A stretch of 64,000 nt of DNA, taken from contig JACCEN010000013.1 in NCBI GenBank assembly GCA_013416435.1, forward strand, positions 155,544 to 219,543. The letters run 5' to 3'. Below, piece after piece: positions 51,583 through 60,560 of the stretch (position 1 is its first letter; each line of letters begins with the position of its first letter). A program made the translations under genes and the position numbers. The stretch comes from Alcaligenaceae bacterium. Its GTDB lineage: Bacteria > Pseudomonadota > Gammaproteobacteria > Burkholderiales > Burkholderiaceae_B. The notes beneath the pieces were generated by a model. That model did not search any database, was not told where the DNA came from, and was given only the letters and a program-made list of their open reading frames with translations.

Positions 51583-54045
51583 TCAGCGCCGGCTGCGGCC
51601 CGTTTTGCGGGGCGCTTCGGCACTGGCGCCGCGCTTGGCGGCCGCCCGGCGCTGCCTGGAAGTCGTGCCCTTGAGCGCTGCAGGCTTGGTCGGGGCCGCC
51701 CGTTTCACCTTGCTGCGCCCTTCCGTGGCGGGCGATTCCGAGGCGGCCTTCAGGGCCTTGAAACCGGTGCCCTTCACCAGCCTGAATTCGATGCGCCGGG
51801 CTTCGAGGTCCACCCGCGCCACCTGCACCTGCACCTGATCGGTAAGGCGAAAGCGGATCCCGGTGCGCTCGCCGCGCAGCTCGTTCATCGACTCGTTGTA
51901 CTGGAAATAATCGGAACCGAGTTCGGAGACGTGCACCATGCCTTCAACGAAGAGCGTCTCGAGCGTGATGAAGATGCCGAAGCTGGCGATACCCGTGACC
52001 CGCCCGCTGAAGACTTCACCGACATGCTCCTTCACGAACCAGCACTTGAGCCAGGCTTCGACATCGCGTGAGGCGTCGTCGGCCCGGCGTTCGCGTGCGG
52101 ACAGCAACAGGCCGAGTTTTTCCCAGATGGCGTGTTCGCGCTCGCCCTTGGGCAAGGCGTCCAGACTGGATACGTCGTCGACTTCCGGGACATAGCGCTG
52201 GCCTTTCAAGACACCCTTGATGACACGGTGTGTGAGCAGGTCGGGATAACGCCGTATGGGCGACGTGAAATGTGCGTAATGCTCGTACGACAAGCCGAAG
52301 TGGCCGGTCTGCTCGGGGCTGTAGATGGCCTGCTGCAAAGACCGCAGGCACATGGTCTGGATGATTTCGAAGTCGGGCCGGTTGCGCGCCTCTTTGAGCA
52401 GCCGGGCGTAATCCTGGGTACCGGGATCGTCGCCGCCGTCCAGCGTGAGGCCCAGATTGCGCAGATATTCGCGCAAGGACTGCAGCTTTTCGGGTGTGGG
52501 GCCTTCGTGCACGCGATACAGGCCGTGCCGCTTGTTGCGCTTCATGAACTCGGCCGCGCAAGTGTTGGCGGCCAGCATGCACTCTTCGATCAGCTTATGC
52601 GCGTCGTTGCGGGTATAGGCTTCGATGCGTTCGATCTTGCCCAGCGGATTGCACACGATGCGGGTCTCGACCGTGTCGAAATCGATGGCACCGCGCTTTT
52701 GCCGGGCGCTTGCGAACAGCTGGTACAGCTCGTACAGATGCTGTACATGGGGCAGGACCTCGTGCATGGACTGCGCGGCCGGGCCGGTAGGCTGCTGCAA
52801 GGCCGCCCAGACATCGGTGTAGGTGGTGCGCGCATGCGAATGGATGACCGCGTCGTAGAACTGATAGGCCGTGATGCTGCCCGCTTTCGTCCCGCTGGCC
52901 GCGATGACCATGTCGCACACCAGGACGAGCCGGTCGACCTGCGGATTCAGCGAACAAATGCCGTTGGACAAGGATTCCGGCAGCATGGGAATAACGCGGC
53001 GCGGAAAATACACACTGGTGCCGCGCTCGAGGGCATCGCCGTCCAGACCATCGTGTGGCTTCACGTAATGCGTGACATCGGCAATGGCAACCAGCAGCCG
53101 CCATCCCGGACGGCGCCGTTTTTCGGTTCCGAGATCGACCGGCATGCAGAACACGGCATCGTCGAAATCCCGGGCGTCTTCGCCGTCTATCGTAATGAAG
53201 GGCACGTCGCGAAGATCGATGCGCCCACGGATGTCGGCGGGCCTGACCATGGCGGGCACCTCCGCCGCCTGCTTGAGCGCGGCGTCGGAAAAAATGTGCG
53301 GTACATCGAACTTGCGCACCGCGATCTCGATCTCCATTCCGGGGTCGTCGATCTCGCCCAGGACTTCGACCACCCTGCCCAAGGGCTGGGTGTGGCGGGT
53401 GGGCTGCTGCACGATCTCGACCGTGACGACCTGGCCGTGCTCGGCCTCGCCCGTGTCGGAGGCGGGAATGAGGATATCGTGCTTGATGCGCTGGTCTTCG
53501 GGCACGACGATAAAAGCGCCGCGCTCTTTCAGAAAGCGCCCCACCAGCTTGTTGGTGCGCCGCTCCACCACTTCGACGATCGCGCCTTCGGGCTTGCCGC
53601 GGTATTCGCCGGCCGGCTTGGCCAATACCCGGTCGCCATGCAGAACCTTCAGCATTTCGCGCGGCGACAGGAAAAGATCGGGACCGCCGTCGTCGCGCAA
53701 CAGGAAACCGAACCCATCCCGGTGCCCCTGGACCTTGCCGGCGATGAAATCAAGCTGGTTGTTCAGCAGGATGCGGCCCTGGGGGTTGAAAAGAATCTGG
53801 TTGTCGCGCTCCATGGCCTTGAGACGGCGCTCGAAACCGATGGACAGCGGAAAGGTAGCACCGACGGCTCCGGCGAGCGCTTTGGGCGCTATGGGTTTTT
53901 CAGCGCTACGGAGATACTGCAAAATGACTTCACGACTGGGGACGTCCGGGTCGAAATCAGGCGGGGGATCCTGCAGGCCCGCCACGATTTCCTTGTTGTT
54001 GCGGTCGTTCTTAGATTTGCGTGTCAAAGGTGGTTTCCATTTCAT
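51583..54045 (-). CDS. rnr: Ribonuclease R
   Basis: An 820-residue RNB-family exoribonuclease. It has a helical N-terminal domain, two cold-shock domains (about 70-220), the RNB catalytic domain with DIRGRIDLRDVPFITIDGEDARDFDDAVF, and an S1 domain (about 680-770) followed by a basic tail rich in Arg, Lys and Ala. It degrades structured RNA 3' to 5'. The ATG at 54045 is preferred; a TTG ten codons upstream is possible. Confidence 0.94.
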   Translation of the reverse strand: MKWKPPLTRKSKNDRNNKEIVAGLQDPPPDFDPDVPSREVILQYLRSAEKPIAPKALAGAVGATFPLSIGFERRLKAMERDNQILFNPQGRILLNNQLDFIAGKVQGHRDGFGFLLRDDGGPDLFLSPREMLKVLHGDRVLAKPAGEYRGKPEGAIVEVVERRTNKLVGRFLKERGAFIVVPEDQRIKHDILIPASDTGEAEHGQVVTVEIVQQPTRHTQPLGRVVEVLGEIDDPGMEIEIAVRKFDVPHIFSDAALKQAAEVPAMVRPADIRGRIDLRDVPFITIDGEDARDFDDAVFCMPVDLGTEKRRRPGWRLLVAIADVTHYVKPHDGLDGDALERGTSVYFPRRVIPMLPESLSNGICSLNPQVDRLVLVCDMVIAASGTKAGSITAYQFYDAVIHSHARTTYTDVWAALQQPTGPAAQSMHEVLPHVQHLYELYQLFASARQKRGAIDFDTVETRIVCNPLGKIERIEAYTRNDAHKLIEECMLAANTCAAEFMKRNKRHGLYRVHEGPTPEKLQSLREYLRNLGLTLDGGDDPGTQDYARLLKEARNRPDFEIIQTMCLRSLQQAIYSPEQTGHFGLSYEHYAHFTSPIRRYPDLLTHRVIKGVLKGQRYVPEVDDVSSLDALPKGEREHAIWEKLGLLLSARERRADDASRDVEAWLKCWFVKEHVGEVFSGRVTGIASFGIFITLETLFVEGMVHVSELGSDYFQYNESMNELRGERTGIRFRLTDQVQVQVARVDLEARRIEFRLVKGTGFKALKAASESPATEGRSKVKRAAPTKPAALKGTTSRQRRAAAKRGASAEAPRKTGRSRR

Positions 54046-54130
54046 CAAAAAGCGCGCTATACTTCGTGCCTTCAAAGTGTAGCGCGAGGTACCGGCAGTA
54101 TCTGCTGCAAGTCGATAGCATACACTTTAT

Positions 54131-54215
54131 GCCCAGGTGGCGGAATTGGTAGACGCGCATGGTTCAGGTCCATGTGCCGCAAGGTGTGGAGGTTCGAGTC
54201 CTCTCCTGGGCACCA
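54131..54215 (+). tRNA. tRNA-Leu (CAG), first copy
   Basis: An 85-nt gene with encoded CCA, type II with a long variable arm. The anticodon loop TTCAGGT sits in stem CATGG/CCATG. It is identical to a second copy at 56317-56401. Confidence 0.95.
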
Positions 54216-54231
54216 CCGCTAAATACAGAGA

Positions 54232-54264
54232 CCCAGCTAAGCGCATGTTTAGCTGGGTTTTTTT
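54232..54264 (+). terminator. tRNA-Leu terminator, first copy
   Basis: CCCAGCTAA pairs with TTAGCTGGG around a GCGCATG loop, followed by seven T. Confidence 0.9.
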
Positions 54265-54277
54265 GGGGCTAGCCTTT

Positions 54278-54345
54278 GGGGTCAGACCCCCTACGGGGTC
54301 TGACCCCCACCGCCCTGGGATCCGCCCCCAAGGGTCTGACCCCCA
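54278..54345. repeat. REP-like palindrome and fragment
   Basis: A full copy at 54278-54306 (CTAC centre) and a half fragment (AGGGTCTGACCCCC) at about 54331-54345. Confidence 0.85.
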
Positions 54346-54350
54346 CCGCC

Positions 54351-54830
54351 CTAGATCAACCTGGAAACGCCATCCGTTTCGGGCAAGTTTTTTACATCGT
54401 GCGCAATTTCCTCCCAAACGAGTTGGGCAGCCGGCGACATGGACCGTTGCGGACGCTTGAACATTTGTATAACCCGCTCGATTGCCGGTTTGGCCAGCAA
54501 TCGCGACTCGATGCCGGACATATTCAGGAACCGCGTCGACAGGCTGGTCAAGATGGAGATACCCAACCCATTCTGAATGGCGCCACACAATAACGACGTA
54601 TTGGACACCCGAAGCAAAGGCTCGCGCACATTCATTGGAAACGCGTCCGTCGCGGACAAGACGCGGCCGATCAGGGTATCGGGGGTAAGACCGATATAGG
54701 GATGGCCAGCGAGATCCGAAATATGCACGCTCTTTAGCGAGGCATGCAGCAAGGAGTGGCCGACCGGAGCCATGAGAACATAACGGTCTCTTATCAAAGG
54801 CGTGCAACGCAAACTGGCGACGTCGTCTCC
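54351..54830 (-). pseudogene. LysR-type regulator remnant (C-terminal half)
   Basis: The 159 residues from GDDVASLRCTPLIRDRYVLMAP to the stop are the later half of a LysR effector domain (GHSLLHASLKSVHISDLAGHPYIGL, GAIQNGLGISILTS). The DNA-binding N-terminus is missing. Beyond about 54830 the frame continues only as the antisense of an alpha/beta hydrolase remnant, so the gene is cut by a rearrangement. Confidence 0.8.
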
Positions 54831-55456
54831 GCACAATACCAACTGGCGTGCAGCCTGGGTATCCGCAGATTCGTCGCGGTCATTGGTGTCTCGATGGGAG
54901 GATTTGCCGCTTGGCAATGGGGCATACAATACCCTGGCGCAATGAGCGGTCTTGGCATCGCACTGTCTTCGCTCAGCGGCCGCCACGTCGTGCCCCAAGG
55001 CCCAAACAGCAGCTTGAGCAAGCTTCTTGACGATCCTCACTGGAACAACGGCTGGGTCTACGACGACGATAAAATTTTGCCTGCGCTGCGGCTGCTTCGT
55101 ATCGAAACACTGACGGCATACAACGCCACGTCTGGCATACAGGAATCCGCCGCACGCTGGGCCACCGAATTCGATCCCAACACACTGATCGTCCTGGCCC
55201 ATGCCATGAGAAATTTTGACGCAACGCCTCAGTTGGGACGCCTGGCTGCAAAAGTCTCTTTCATGCTCGCAAGCAGTGATCGAATCTTTCCCTCGAAAAA
55301 CGCTGCCGAGTCTTGAACAAGCTGACGCAGCACTCGGTACCTTATCAATATTTTGAACTGGAAACCGAATACGGGCACCAGTCGAGCGGCAAGGAATGGT
55401 ACAAGTGGGAAAAGGCATTGGCACAGTTTTTGGCACGTCTCGATCAAACAATTTAG
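54819..55456 (+). pseudogene. Alpha/beta hydrolase remnant (homoserine acetyltransferase-like)
   Basis: The N-terminus is missing. From DVVSAQYQLACSLGIRRF it reads as the homoserine O-acetyltransferase family, with the nucleophile elbow GVSMGGFAAWQWG. A stop at 55314-55316 is bypassed only by a frameshift: the next frame carries the expected C-terminus (KLTQHSVPYQYFELETEYGH, SSGKEWYKWEKAL) ending at 55456. It is truncated and frameshifted. Confidence 0.8.
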
Positions 55457-55472
55457 TTCTTACGGAGCCCTC

Positions 55473-56240
55473 ATGAACGCCCCCAGCCCCACCCCCACCT
55501 CTCTGCGCAGTCTCGTTTCCGGCGAAGAATGGGAAATGCGATGCAATTTGGCTGCGCTGTATCGTCTGGTAGCGCTGTTCGGATGGGATGACCTGATCTT
55601 CACTCACATCACGGCCAAAGTCCCCGGAACGGAGGACCATTTCCTGATCAATCCATACGGATTCATGTTTGAGGAGATCACTGCATCCAGCCTCGTAAAG
55701 GTCGACCTGCAGGGCCGTAAGGTCATGGAGTCCGAGTACGATATCAATCCCGCGGGCTTCATCATCCACAGTTGCATCCATGCCGCTCGCAAAGACGCCA
55801 CATGCGTGCTGCATACGCACTCCATCAATGGAGTCGCCGTATCTGCTCAAGAATGCGGGCTGTTGCCGCTATCGCAATTCGCCTTCATTGTCTTGCCGTC
55901 TCTCAGCTACCATGACTATGAAGGATTGGCGCTGAACCCGGAAGAACAGCCTCGCCTGGTACGCGACCTGGGCGACAGCAGCTACCTGATATTGCGCAAT
56001 CACGGCTTGCTGACCATAGGCGCCAGCCCCGCCGAAGCCTTTCAGGCAATGCACCGCCTCGAAGCTGCCTGCATGGTGCAAGTCAGAGCGCAGGCCGGTG
56101 GCACGCTTACCCATATTCCTCAGGAAATTCTTGAACGCGCCCAAGTAGAGTCCAAAGCCGATCGCGCCAGGAAAGCATCCTTGGCCTGGCCGGGCCTCTT
56201 GCGCCGCTTGAGTCGTCGCAATCCGGGCCATGACGCATAA
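55473..56240 (+). CDS. Class II aldolase/adducin family protein
   Basis: A 255-residue protein with the class II aldolase fold: N-terminal MRCNLAALYRLVALFGWDDLIFTHITAKVPG, metal-ligand histidines in VLHTHSINGVAV, and ILRNHGLLTIG. Members cleave sugar phosphates or act on related hydroxy acids using Zn2+. The substrate is unknown. The start at 55473 follows the hydrolase remnant by 16 bases. It appears intact, unlike its neighbours in the islet. Confidence 0.85.
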   Translation: MNAPSPTPTSLRSLVSGEEWEMRCNLAALYRLVALFGWDDLIFTHITAKVPGTEDHFLINPYGFMFEEITASSLVKVDLQGRKVMESEYDINPAGFIIHSCIHAARKDATCVLHTHSINGVAVSAQECGLLPLSQFAFIVLPSLSYHDYEGLALNPEEQPRLVRDLGDSSYLILRNHGLLTIGASPAEAFQAMHRLEAACMVQVRAQAGGTLTHIPQEILERAQVESKADRARKASLAWPGLLRRLSRRNPGHDA

Positions 56241-56248
56241 CCGCCAAT

Positions 56249-56278
56249 TTGACGCCAAGGAATTTTTCATCATATAAT
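56249..56278 (+). promoter_or_regulatory. Sigma-70 promoter of second tRNA-Leu
   Basis: TTGACG at 56249-56254, an 18-base spacer and TATAAT at 56273-56278 stand 39 bases before the tRNA. The first tRNA-Leu copy has a different upstream sequence. Confidence 0.7.
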
Positions 56279-56316
56279 CCGTTTCCTCTTCAAAGAAGAG
56301 ACAGCGACAAAACAGT

Positions 56317-56401
56317 GCCCAGGTGGCGGAATTGGTAGACGCGCATGGTTCAGGTCCATGTGCCGCAAGGTGTGGAGGTTCGAGTCCTCTCCTGGGCACC
56401 A
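56317..56401 (+). tRNA. tRNA-Leu (CAG), second copy
   Basis: Identical over 85 nt to the copy at 54131-54215, with CCA encoded. Confidence 0.95.
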
Positions 56402-56418
56402 CCGCTAAATACAGAGAA

Positions 56419-56450
56419 CCCAGCTAAGCGCATGTTTAGCTGGGTTTTTT
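56419..56450 (+). terminator. tRNA-Leu terminator, second copy
   Basis: The same CCCAGCTAA/TTAGCTGGG stem, followed by six T. Confidence 0.9.
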
Positions 56451-56466
56451 GTTGGGGCATGCCTTT

Positions 56467-56511
56467 GGGGTCAGACCCCATACGGGGTCTGACCCCGTAT
56501 GGGGTGACCCC
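56467..56511. repeat. REP-like palindrome with extra half
   Basis: A full copy at 56467-56496 (ATAC centre) extended by GTATGGGGTGACCCC to 56511, between the second tRNA-Leu and the diguanylate cyclase. Confidence 0.85.
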
Positions 56512-56517
56512 CTTGAA

Positions 56518-57708
56518 TCAAACCGACCCCATCGCCACCACCTGCCCACTTGGCAGCACAGCGCGGGCGCGGCCCAGGCTCTTGGCCTGATACATCCGCT
56601 CATCGGCCAGCCTCACGAGCTCCACCCAGTCCGCGCATTGATCGACACCGCGTTCTGCGATGCCGATCGATGTTTCCAGCGGTTTGCCATCGATCCGAAG
56701 TCCCAAGCCATTGACGCGTATTTTTTCCAGCAGTGCCGGCAGGGCCTTCATGGACATGCCGGGCAAGGCCGCGACGAATTCCTCGCCACCCCATCGAATC
56801 AGCACGTCATCTTGCCGCAGGCTTTGACGCAGTCCTTTCGCGAATGCAATGAGCGCCTGGTCGCCGGCATCGTGGCCGAATGAATCATTGATCTGCTTGA
56901 AATGGTCGATGTCCAGAAACATGATGGACAGCGGCCGGTCGTGAGTACGCGCCTGCCTCATGGAACGCTCGATGGCCTCGATCCCGGCACGGCGCGTTTG
57001 CGCGCCCGTCAAAGGATCCGTGCTGGCGTGATGCACAAGGCTTTCCATATAGTGCGATTGGCTCATCCCTGAAATCATGGCAACGCCGATCATCATGAAC
57101 ATGAACCAGTAGACCGGTCCATGCTGAACCAGAGACAGGCCGCCGCCCGCGTCCATCAGGCCCCAGGAAGCAATGCCGAGCACGGGAATCGAATACAGGA
57201 ATATCTCCAGGGCGGACAAAGGAAAAATGGCCAACCCGGCCAGCACGATGGTGGGCATGAGCCCGTACAGCTGGACCACCAGAGATTGTGTATGCGAAAG
57301 ATCCAGCCCGCCGGTGATATGCAGCGCGGCAAGATAGAAGACCGTGGGTATGAGCAGCATGGACAGCAGGCGCACGATGGACCAGGCGTAGCCCTGCGCT
57401 TGGCCGCGCTCGCCCGGCCAAGCCAGCACCGCGAAACCGGCACCTGCCACGAGACGCAAGGCGGTCAGCAACAGGCCCGTTTTCCAGTCGAAGAGCACCA
57501 GATCGATGATGGCGCAGGCCGGCACCAGGATGGCAAAGATCAGGCTCAGGAATTGAACCCGCGCCGTGATGACCAGCGCAGCTTGACGGCGAACCGACGC
57601 GCTGCGGCCAAACGGTGTCGCCAGCCTGACCAATTGATGCGAAGACGGCCGCGTGGGCGCGACAATGTCATGCAGTATGTGTTCCCAACAACGCTTCAAG
57701 AATGCCAT
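56518..57708 (-). CDS. Membrane diguanylate cyclase (GGEEF)
   Basis: A 396-residue protein with about six transmembrane helices (roughly 45-215) and a GGDEF domain at about 230-390. The active site is WGGEEFVAALPG and RQDD five residues earlier is an inhibitory site. DPLTGAQTRRAG opens the domain. It is predicted to make c-di-GMP. It is divergent from the EamA transporter gene, 152 bases away. Confidence 0.9.
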   Translation of the reverse strand: MAFLKRCWEHILHDIVAPTRPSSHQLVRLATPFGRSASVRRQAALVITARVQFLSLIFAILVPACAIIDLVLFDWKTGLLLTALRLVAGAGFAVLAWPGERGQAQGYAWSIVRLLSMLLIPTVFYLAALHITGGLDLSHTQSLVVQLYGLMPTIVLAGLAIFPLSALEIFLYSIPVLGIASWGLMDAGGGLSLVQHGPVYWFMFMMIGVAMISGMSQSHYMESLVHHASTDPLTGAQTRRAGIEAIERSMRQARTHDRPLSIMFLDIDHFKQINDSFGHDAGDQALIAFAKGLRQSLRQDDVLIRWGGEEFVAALPGMSMKALPALLEKIRVNGLGLRIDGKPLETSIGIAERGVDQCADWVELVRLADERMYQAKSLGRARAVLPSGQVVAMGSV

Positions 57709-57860
57709 GCCTATGAGGTCCTGGATTGGTTGTCACACTGGCGCCGCCGCCCCCCCGGCCACAGCGCCAAACCGAAAGCGCCCATTCTAATCAAATCCAC
57801 CACGGCGTCCTGTTACTATGCGCGCAGTTGTTGCCCCCAATCAAACTATCGATTCGCCTC

Positions 57861-58769
57861 ATGTCCCACCCGCAACAGGAAAGCTCGCGTCTTCCAACCT
57901 TGAGCCGCCAGGAGCTTGCCCTGATCGCCGTCACCATGGTTTGGGGCGGCACCTTTCTCGCAGTGCAGATCGCCTTGACCGCCAGCGGCCCCCTATTTTT
58001 TGTGGCCCTGCGTTTCGCCACAGCCGCCCTGCTGGCAGCCCTGATTTCGTTCAAAGTCCTGCGCGTACTGACACTGCGCGAACTTTGGGCAGGCGCCTCC
58101 ATCGGCGTATGCATCTTCTTCGGCTATGCCTTGCAGACCTACGGCCTGCAGACCATCAGCAGCAGTAAATCAGCATTCATCACCGCCATGTACGTCCCCA
58201 TGGTGCCCTTGCTCCAGTGGTGCGTGCTGAAGCGCCCGCCCAGCCTCATGAGCTGGATCGGCGTCACGCTGGCCTTCGTCGGCCTGGTGCTGCTGACCGG
58301 CCCGGACGCCGGCACGCTGGAACTGGGCAAAGGAGAACTCCTGACACTCATCGGCGCCTTGTCCATCGCCGTCGAGATCATTCTCATCAGTCGATTCGCA
58401 GGCACCGTGGACAGCCGCCGCGTGACCGTGGTCCAGCTGGCCTGCACCTCGCTGCTTGCGCTGCTGGGCATGCCCATGACGGGCGAGCCTATCCCGTCAT
58501 TCTCATGGCTGCTTGTCGGCATCGCCACGGCGATGGGACTGGCAAGCGCGCTGATCCAGCTCACGATGAATTGGGCGCAGAAATCCGTTTCGCCCACGCG
58601 CGCCACCGTCATCTATGCCGGCGAGCCCGTATGGGCCGGCATCATCGGCCGCATCGCGGGCGAGCGCCTTCCCGGACTTGCCCTGCTGGGCGGAGCCCTG
58701 ATCGTGGCAGGCGTCATCGTCAGCGAACTGAAGTTCCGCGTGAGAAGAGGCCGACGGGCAAAGGACTGA
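57861..58769 (+). CDS. EamA (DMT superfamily) transporter
   Basis: A 302-residue protein with ten hydrophobic helices in two EamA repeats (ELALIAVTMVWGGTFLAVQIAL in the first; the second ends VIYAGEPVWAGIIGRIAGERLPGLALLGGALIVAGVIVSEL). Usually such proteins export amino acids or metabolites. The substrate is unknown. The ATG at 57861 gives the standard N-terminus. Confidence 0.88.
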   Translation: MSHPQQESSRLPTLSRQELALIAVTMVWGGTFLAVQIALTASGPLFFVALRFATAALLAALISFKVLRVLTLRELWAGASIGVCIFFGYALQTYGLQTISSSKSAFITAMYVPMVPLLQWCVLKRPPSLMSWIGVTLAFVGLVLLTGPDAGTLELGKGELLTLIGALSIAVEIILISRFAGTVDSRRVTVVQLACTSLLALLGMPMTGEPIPSFSWLLVGIATAMGLASALIQLTMNWAQKSVSPTRATVIYAGEPVWAGIIGRIAGERLPGLALLGGALIVAGVIVSELKFRVRRGRRAKD

Positions 58770-58836
58770 AACTCGGCGCCGCGAGATATAGTAGACGGGT
58801 CGCACGGCAATATTCAGAAACAAGGAGCATCCAAGC

Positions 58837-60513
58837 ATGGAACGCTATTTGACCCGCCACACTGCCTTTTACCTCGCCATAGCGGGAACCGTCATCTTCC
58901 TGCTGATGGGCATGATGAAAAGCAGTACATGGCTGCCGGCCTCGGCCGTTTGCGCCGCGCTGGTCCTGGTGGGCATCTATGATTTGAAACAGACCCGGCA
59001 CGCCATCCGCCGCAACTATCCCATCATCGGTAACCTGCGCTATTTCTTCGAGTTCATCCGACCCGAGATGCGCCAGTATTTTTTCGAGGACGACACCAGC
59101 TCGCAGCCGTTTTCCCGAGCGGATCGCTCGCTGGTCTATCAACGAGCCAAGCAGGAAATCGACAAACGCCCATTCGGCACCCAGGGCGACGTCTATCGCA
59201 ACGATTACGAGTGGATCAACCATTCCATGGAGCCCTCGCATCCCAACTCCAAGACATTCCGCATAACCGTGGGCGGCCCCGACTGTACACAGCCCTACTC
59301 CCTTTCGGTGTTCAATATTTCGGCCATGAGCTTCGGCGCCCTGTCGGCCAACGCCGTACTGGCCCTGAACAAGGGCGCGGCCCTGGGTGGTTTCGCGCAT
59401 GACACGGGTGAAGGCGGTGTCAGCCGATACCATCTCGAACATCAAGGCGACTTGATCTGGAACATCGGCTCGGGCTATTTCGGCTGTGGGGAAAACGGCC
59501 GGTTTTCCGACGAAATATTCGCCAAGCGCGCACGGCAAGACAGCATAAAGATGATAGAGATCAAGTTGTCGCAGGGCGCCAAACCCGGACATGGAGGCAT
59601 ATTGCCGGGTCCGAAGGTAACCCCGGAAATCGCCGAAGCCCGCGGCGTCCCTCCCTGGAAGGAATGCGACTCGCCACCCAGCCACAGCGCCTTTCGCACT
59701 CCCCTCGAACTCATGCACTTCATTGCACGCCTGCGAGAACTCTCCGGCGGCAAGCCCGTCGGATTCAAATTGTGCATCGGCCACCCGTGGGAATGGTTCG
59801 CCATCGCCAAAGCCATGCTCAAAACAGGCATCACACCTGACTTCATCGTCGTGGATGGCGCTGAAGGAGGCACCGGCGCGGCGCCCGTGGAATTCGTGGA
59901 CCACGTCGGCACCCCGCTGCGCGAGGGACTACGGCTGGTGCATAACACGCTGGTGGGCATTGGGCTACGCGAACGCATCAAGCTGGGCGCATCGGGCAAG
60001 ATCATCAGTGCGTTCGACATGGCGCGCATCATGGCGCTGGGCGCCGATTGGTGCAACAGCGCGCGCGGCTTCATGTTTGCCGTGGGTTGCATACAGGCCC
60101 AAACCTGTCATACCGGCATGTGCCCCACCGGCGTCACCACTCAGGACCCGAAACGCCAGGCGGCACTGGTGGTCGGCGACAAGTCGTTGCGCGTTGCCAA
60201 TTACCACGGCAACACCCTCAAAGCGCTTGCGGAACTGCTGGGCGCGGCCGGCCTGAACCATCCGGCCGAACTCAGGCCGCACCACATCGCCAAGCGTATT
60301 CCGAACGGAGAGGTCCGCGTGCTTTCAGCGCTTTTTCCCGATCTTGAAAACGGCGAATTGCTGGAAGGCAAATTCCGCCAGACCATCTTCCGCACCGCCT
60401 GGCCCATGGCGCAGGCGGACTCCTTCTCGCCCTTGTACAGCCTTAGCGCCGCCCTCTCAGGCAACGCCAGCCTCATGCCCGAGAATGCCGGCGCCAGCCC
60501 TGCCATTTCATAG
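58837..60513 (+). CDS. FMN-binding glutamate synthase domain protein
   Basis: A 558-residue protein with two N-terminal helices (about 10-50) and a glutamate-synthase FMN/Fe-S domain. Key parts are FNISAMSFGALSANAVLALNKGA, KPGHGGILPGPKVT, DGAEGGTGAAP and cysteines in GCIQAQTCHTGMCPTGV, the 3Fe-4S pattern of GltB. There is no glutaminase domain, so it is not a full GOGAT. The membrane anchor suggests a respiratory or other redox role, unknown here. Confidence 0.88.
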   Translation: MERYLTRHTAFYLAIAGTVIFLLMGMMKSSTWLPASAVCAALVLVGIYDLKQTRHAIRRNYPIIGNLRYFFEFIRPEMRQYFFEDDTSSQPFSRADRSLVYQRAKQEIDKRPFGTQGDVYRNDYEWINHSMEPSHPNSKTFRITVGGPDCTQPYSLSVFNISAMSFGALSANAVLALNKGAALGGFAHDTGEGGVSRYHLEHQGDLIWNIGSGYFGCGENGRFSDEIFAKRARQDSIKMIEIKLSQGAKPGHGGILPGPKVTPEIAEARGVPPWKECDSPPSHSAFRTPLELMHFIARLRELSGGKPVGFKLCIGHPWEWFAIAKAMLKTGITPDFIVVDGAEGGTGAAPVEFVDHVGTPLREGLRLVHNTLVGIGLRERIKLGASGKIISAFDMARIMALGADWCNSARGFMFAVGCIQAQTCHTGMCPTGVTTQDPKRQAALVVGDKSLRVANYHGNTLKALAELLGAAGLNHPAELRPHHIAKRIPNGEVRVLSALFPDLENGELLEGKFRQTIFRTAWPMAQADSFSPLYSLSAALSGNASLMPENAGASPAIS

Positions 60514-60560
60514 GTATAAACCCCAGTTCTTTTTCAAAAGGAAGAGGACTATCGTTAACT

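Larger units (their letters stand above)
54131..54306 (+). repeat. Duplicated block: tRNA-Leu, terminator, REP (first copy)
   Basis: About 175 bases here match 56317-56496 almost fully: the tRNA, the following CCGCTAAATACAGAG, the terminator hairpin and the REP copy. Together they flank a 2.1-kb islet. Confidence 0.9.
56317..56496 (+). repeat. Duplicated block: tRNA-Leu, terminator, REP (second copy)
   Basis: The second member of the direct repeat. It differs from the first by small changes: one added A before the hairpin, a changed T-run and a REP centre ATAC instead of CTAC. Confidence 0.9.

Noticed and set aside
54351..55850. A single 499-residue minus-strand gene across the islet
   Set aside because: Only the last 159 residues resemble a LysR domain; the rest is antisense of a hydrolase remnant and the aldolase gene.
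5720..56511. The repeated GGGGTCAGACCCC units as a CRISPR array
   Set aside because: Copies are scattered over 50 kb, mostly single or paired, without regular spacers or cas genes. They are palindromes in intergenic gaps, as REP elements are.
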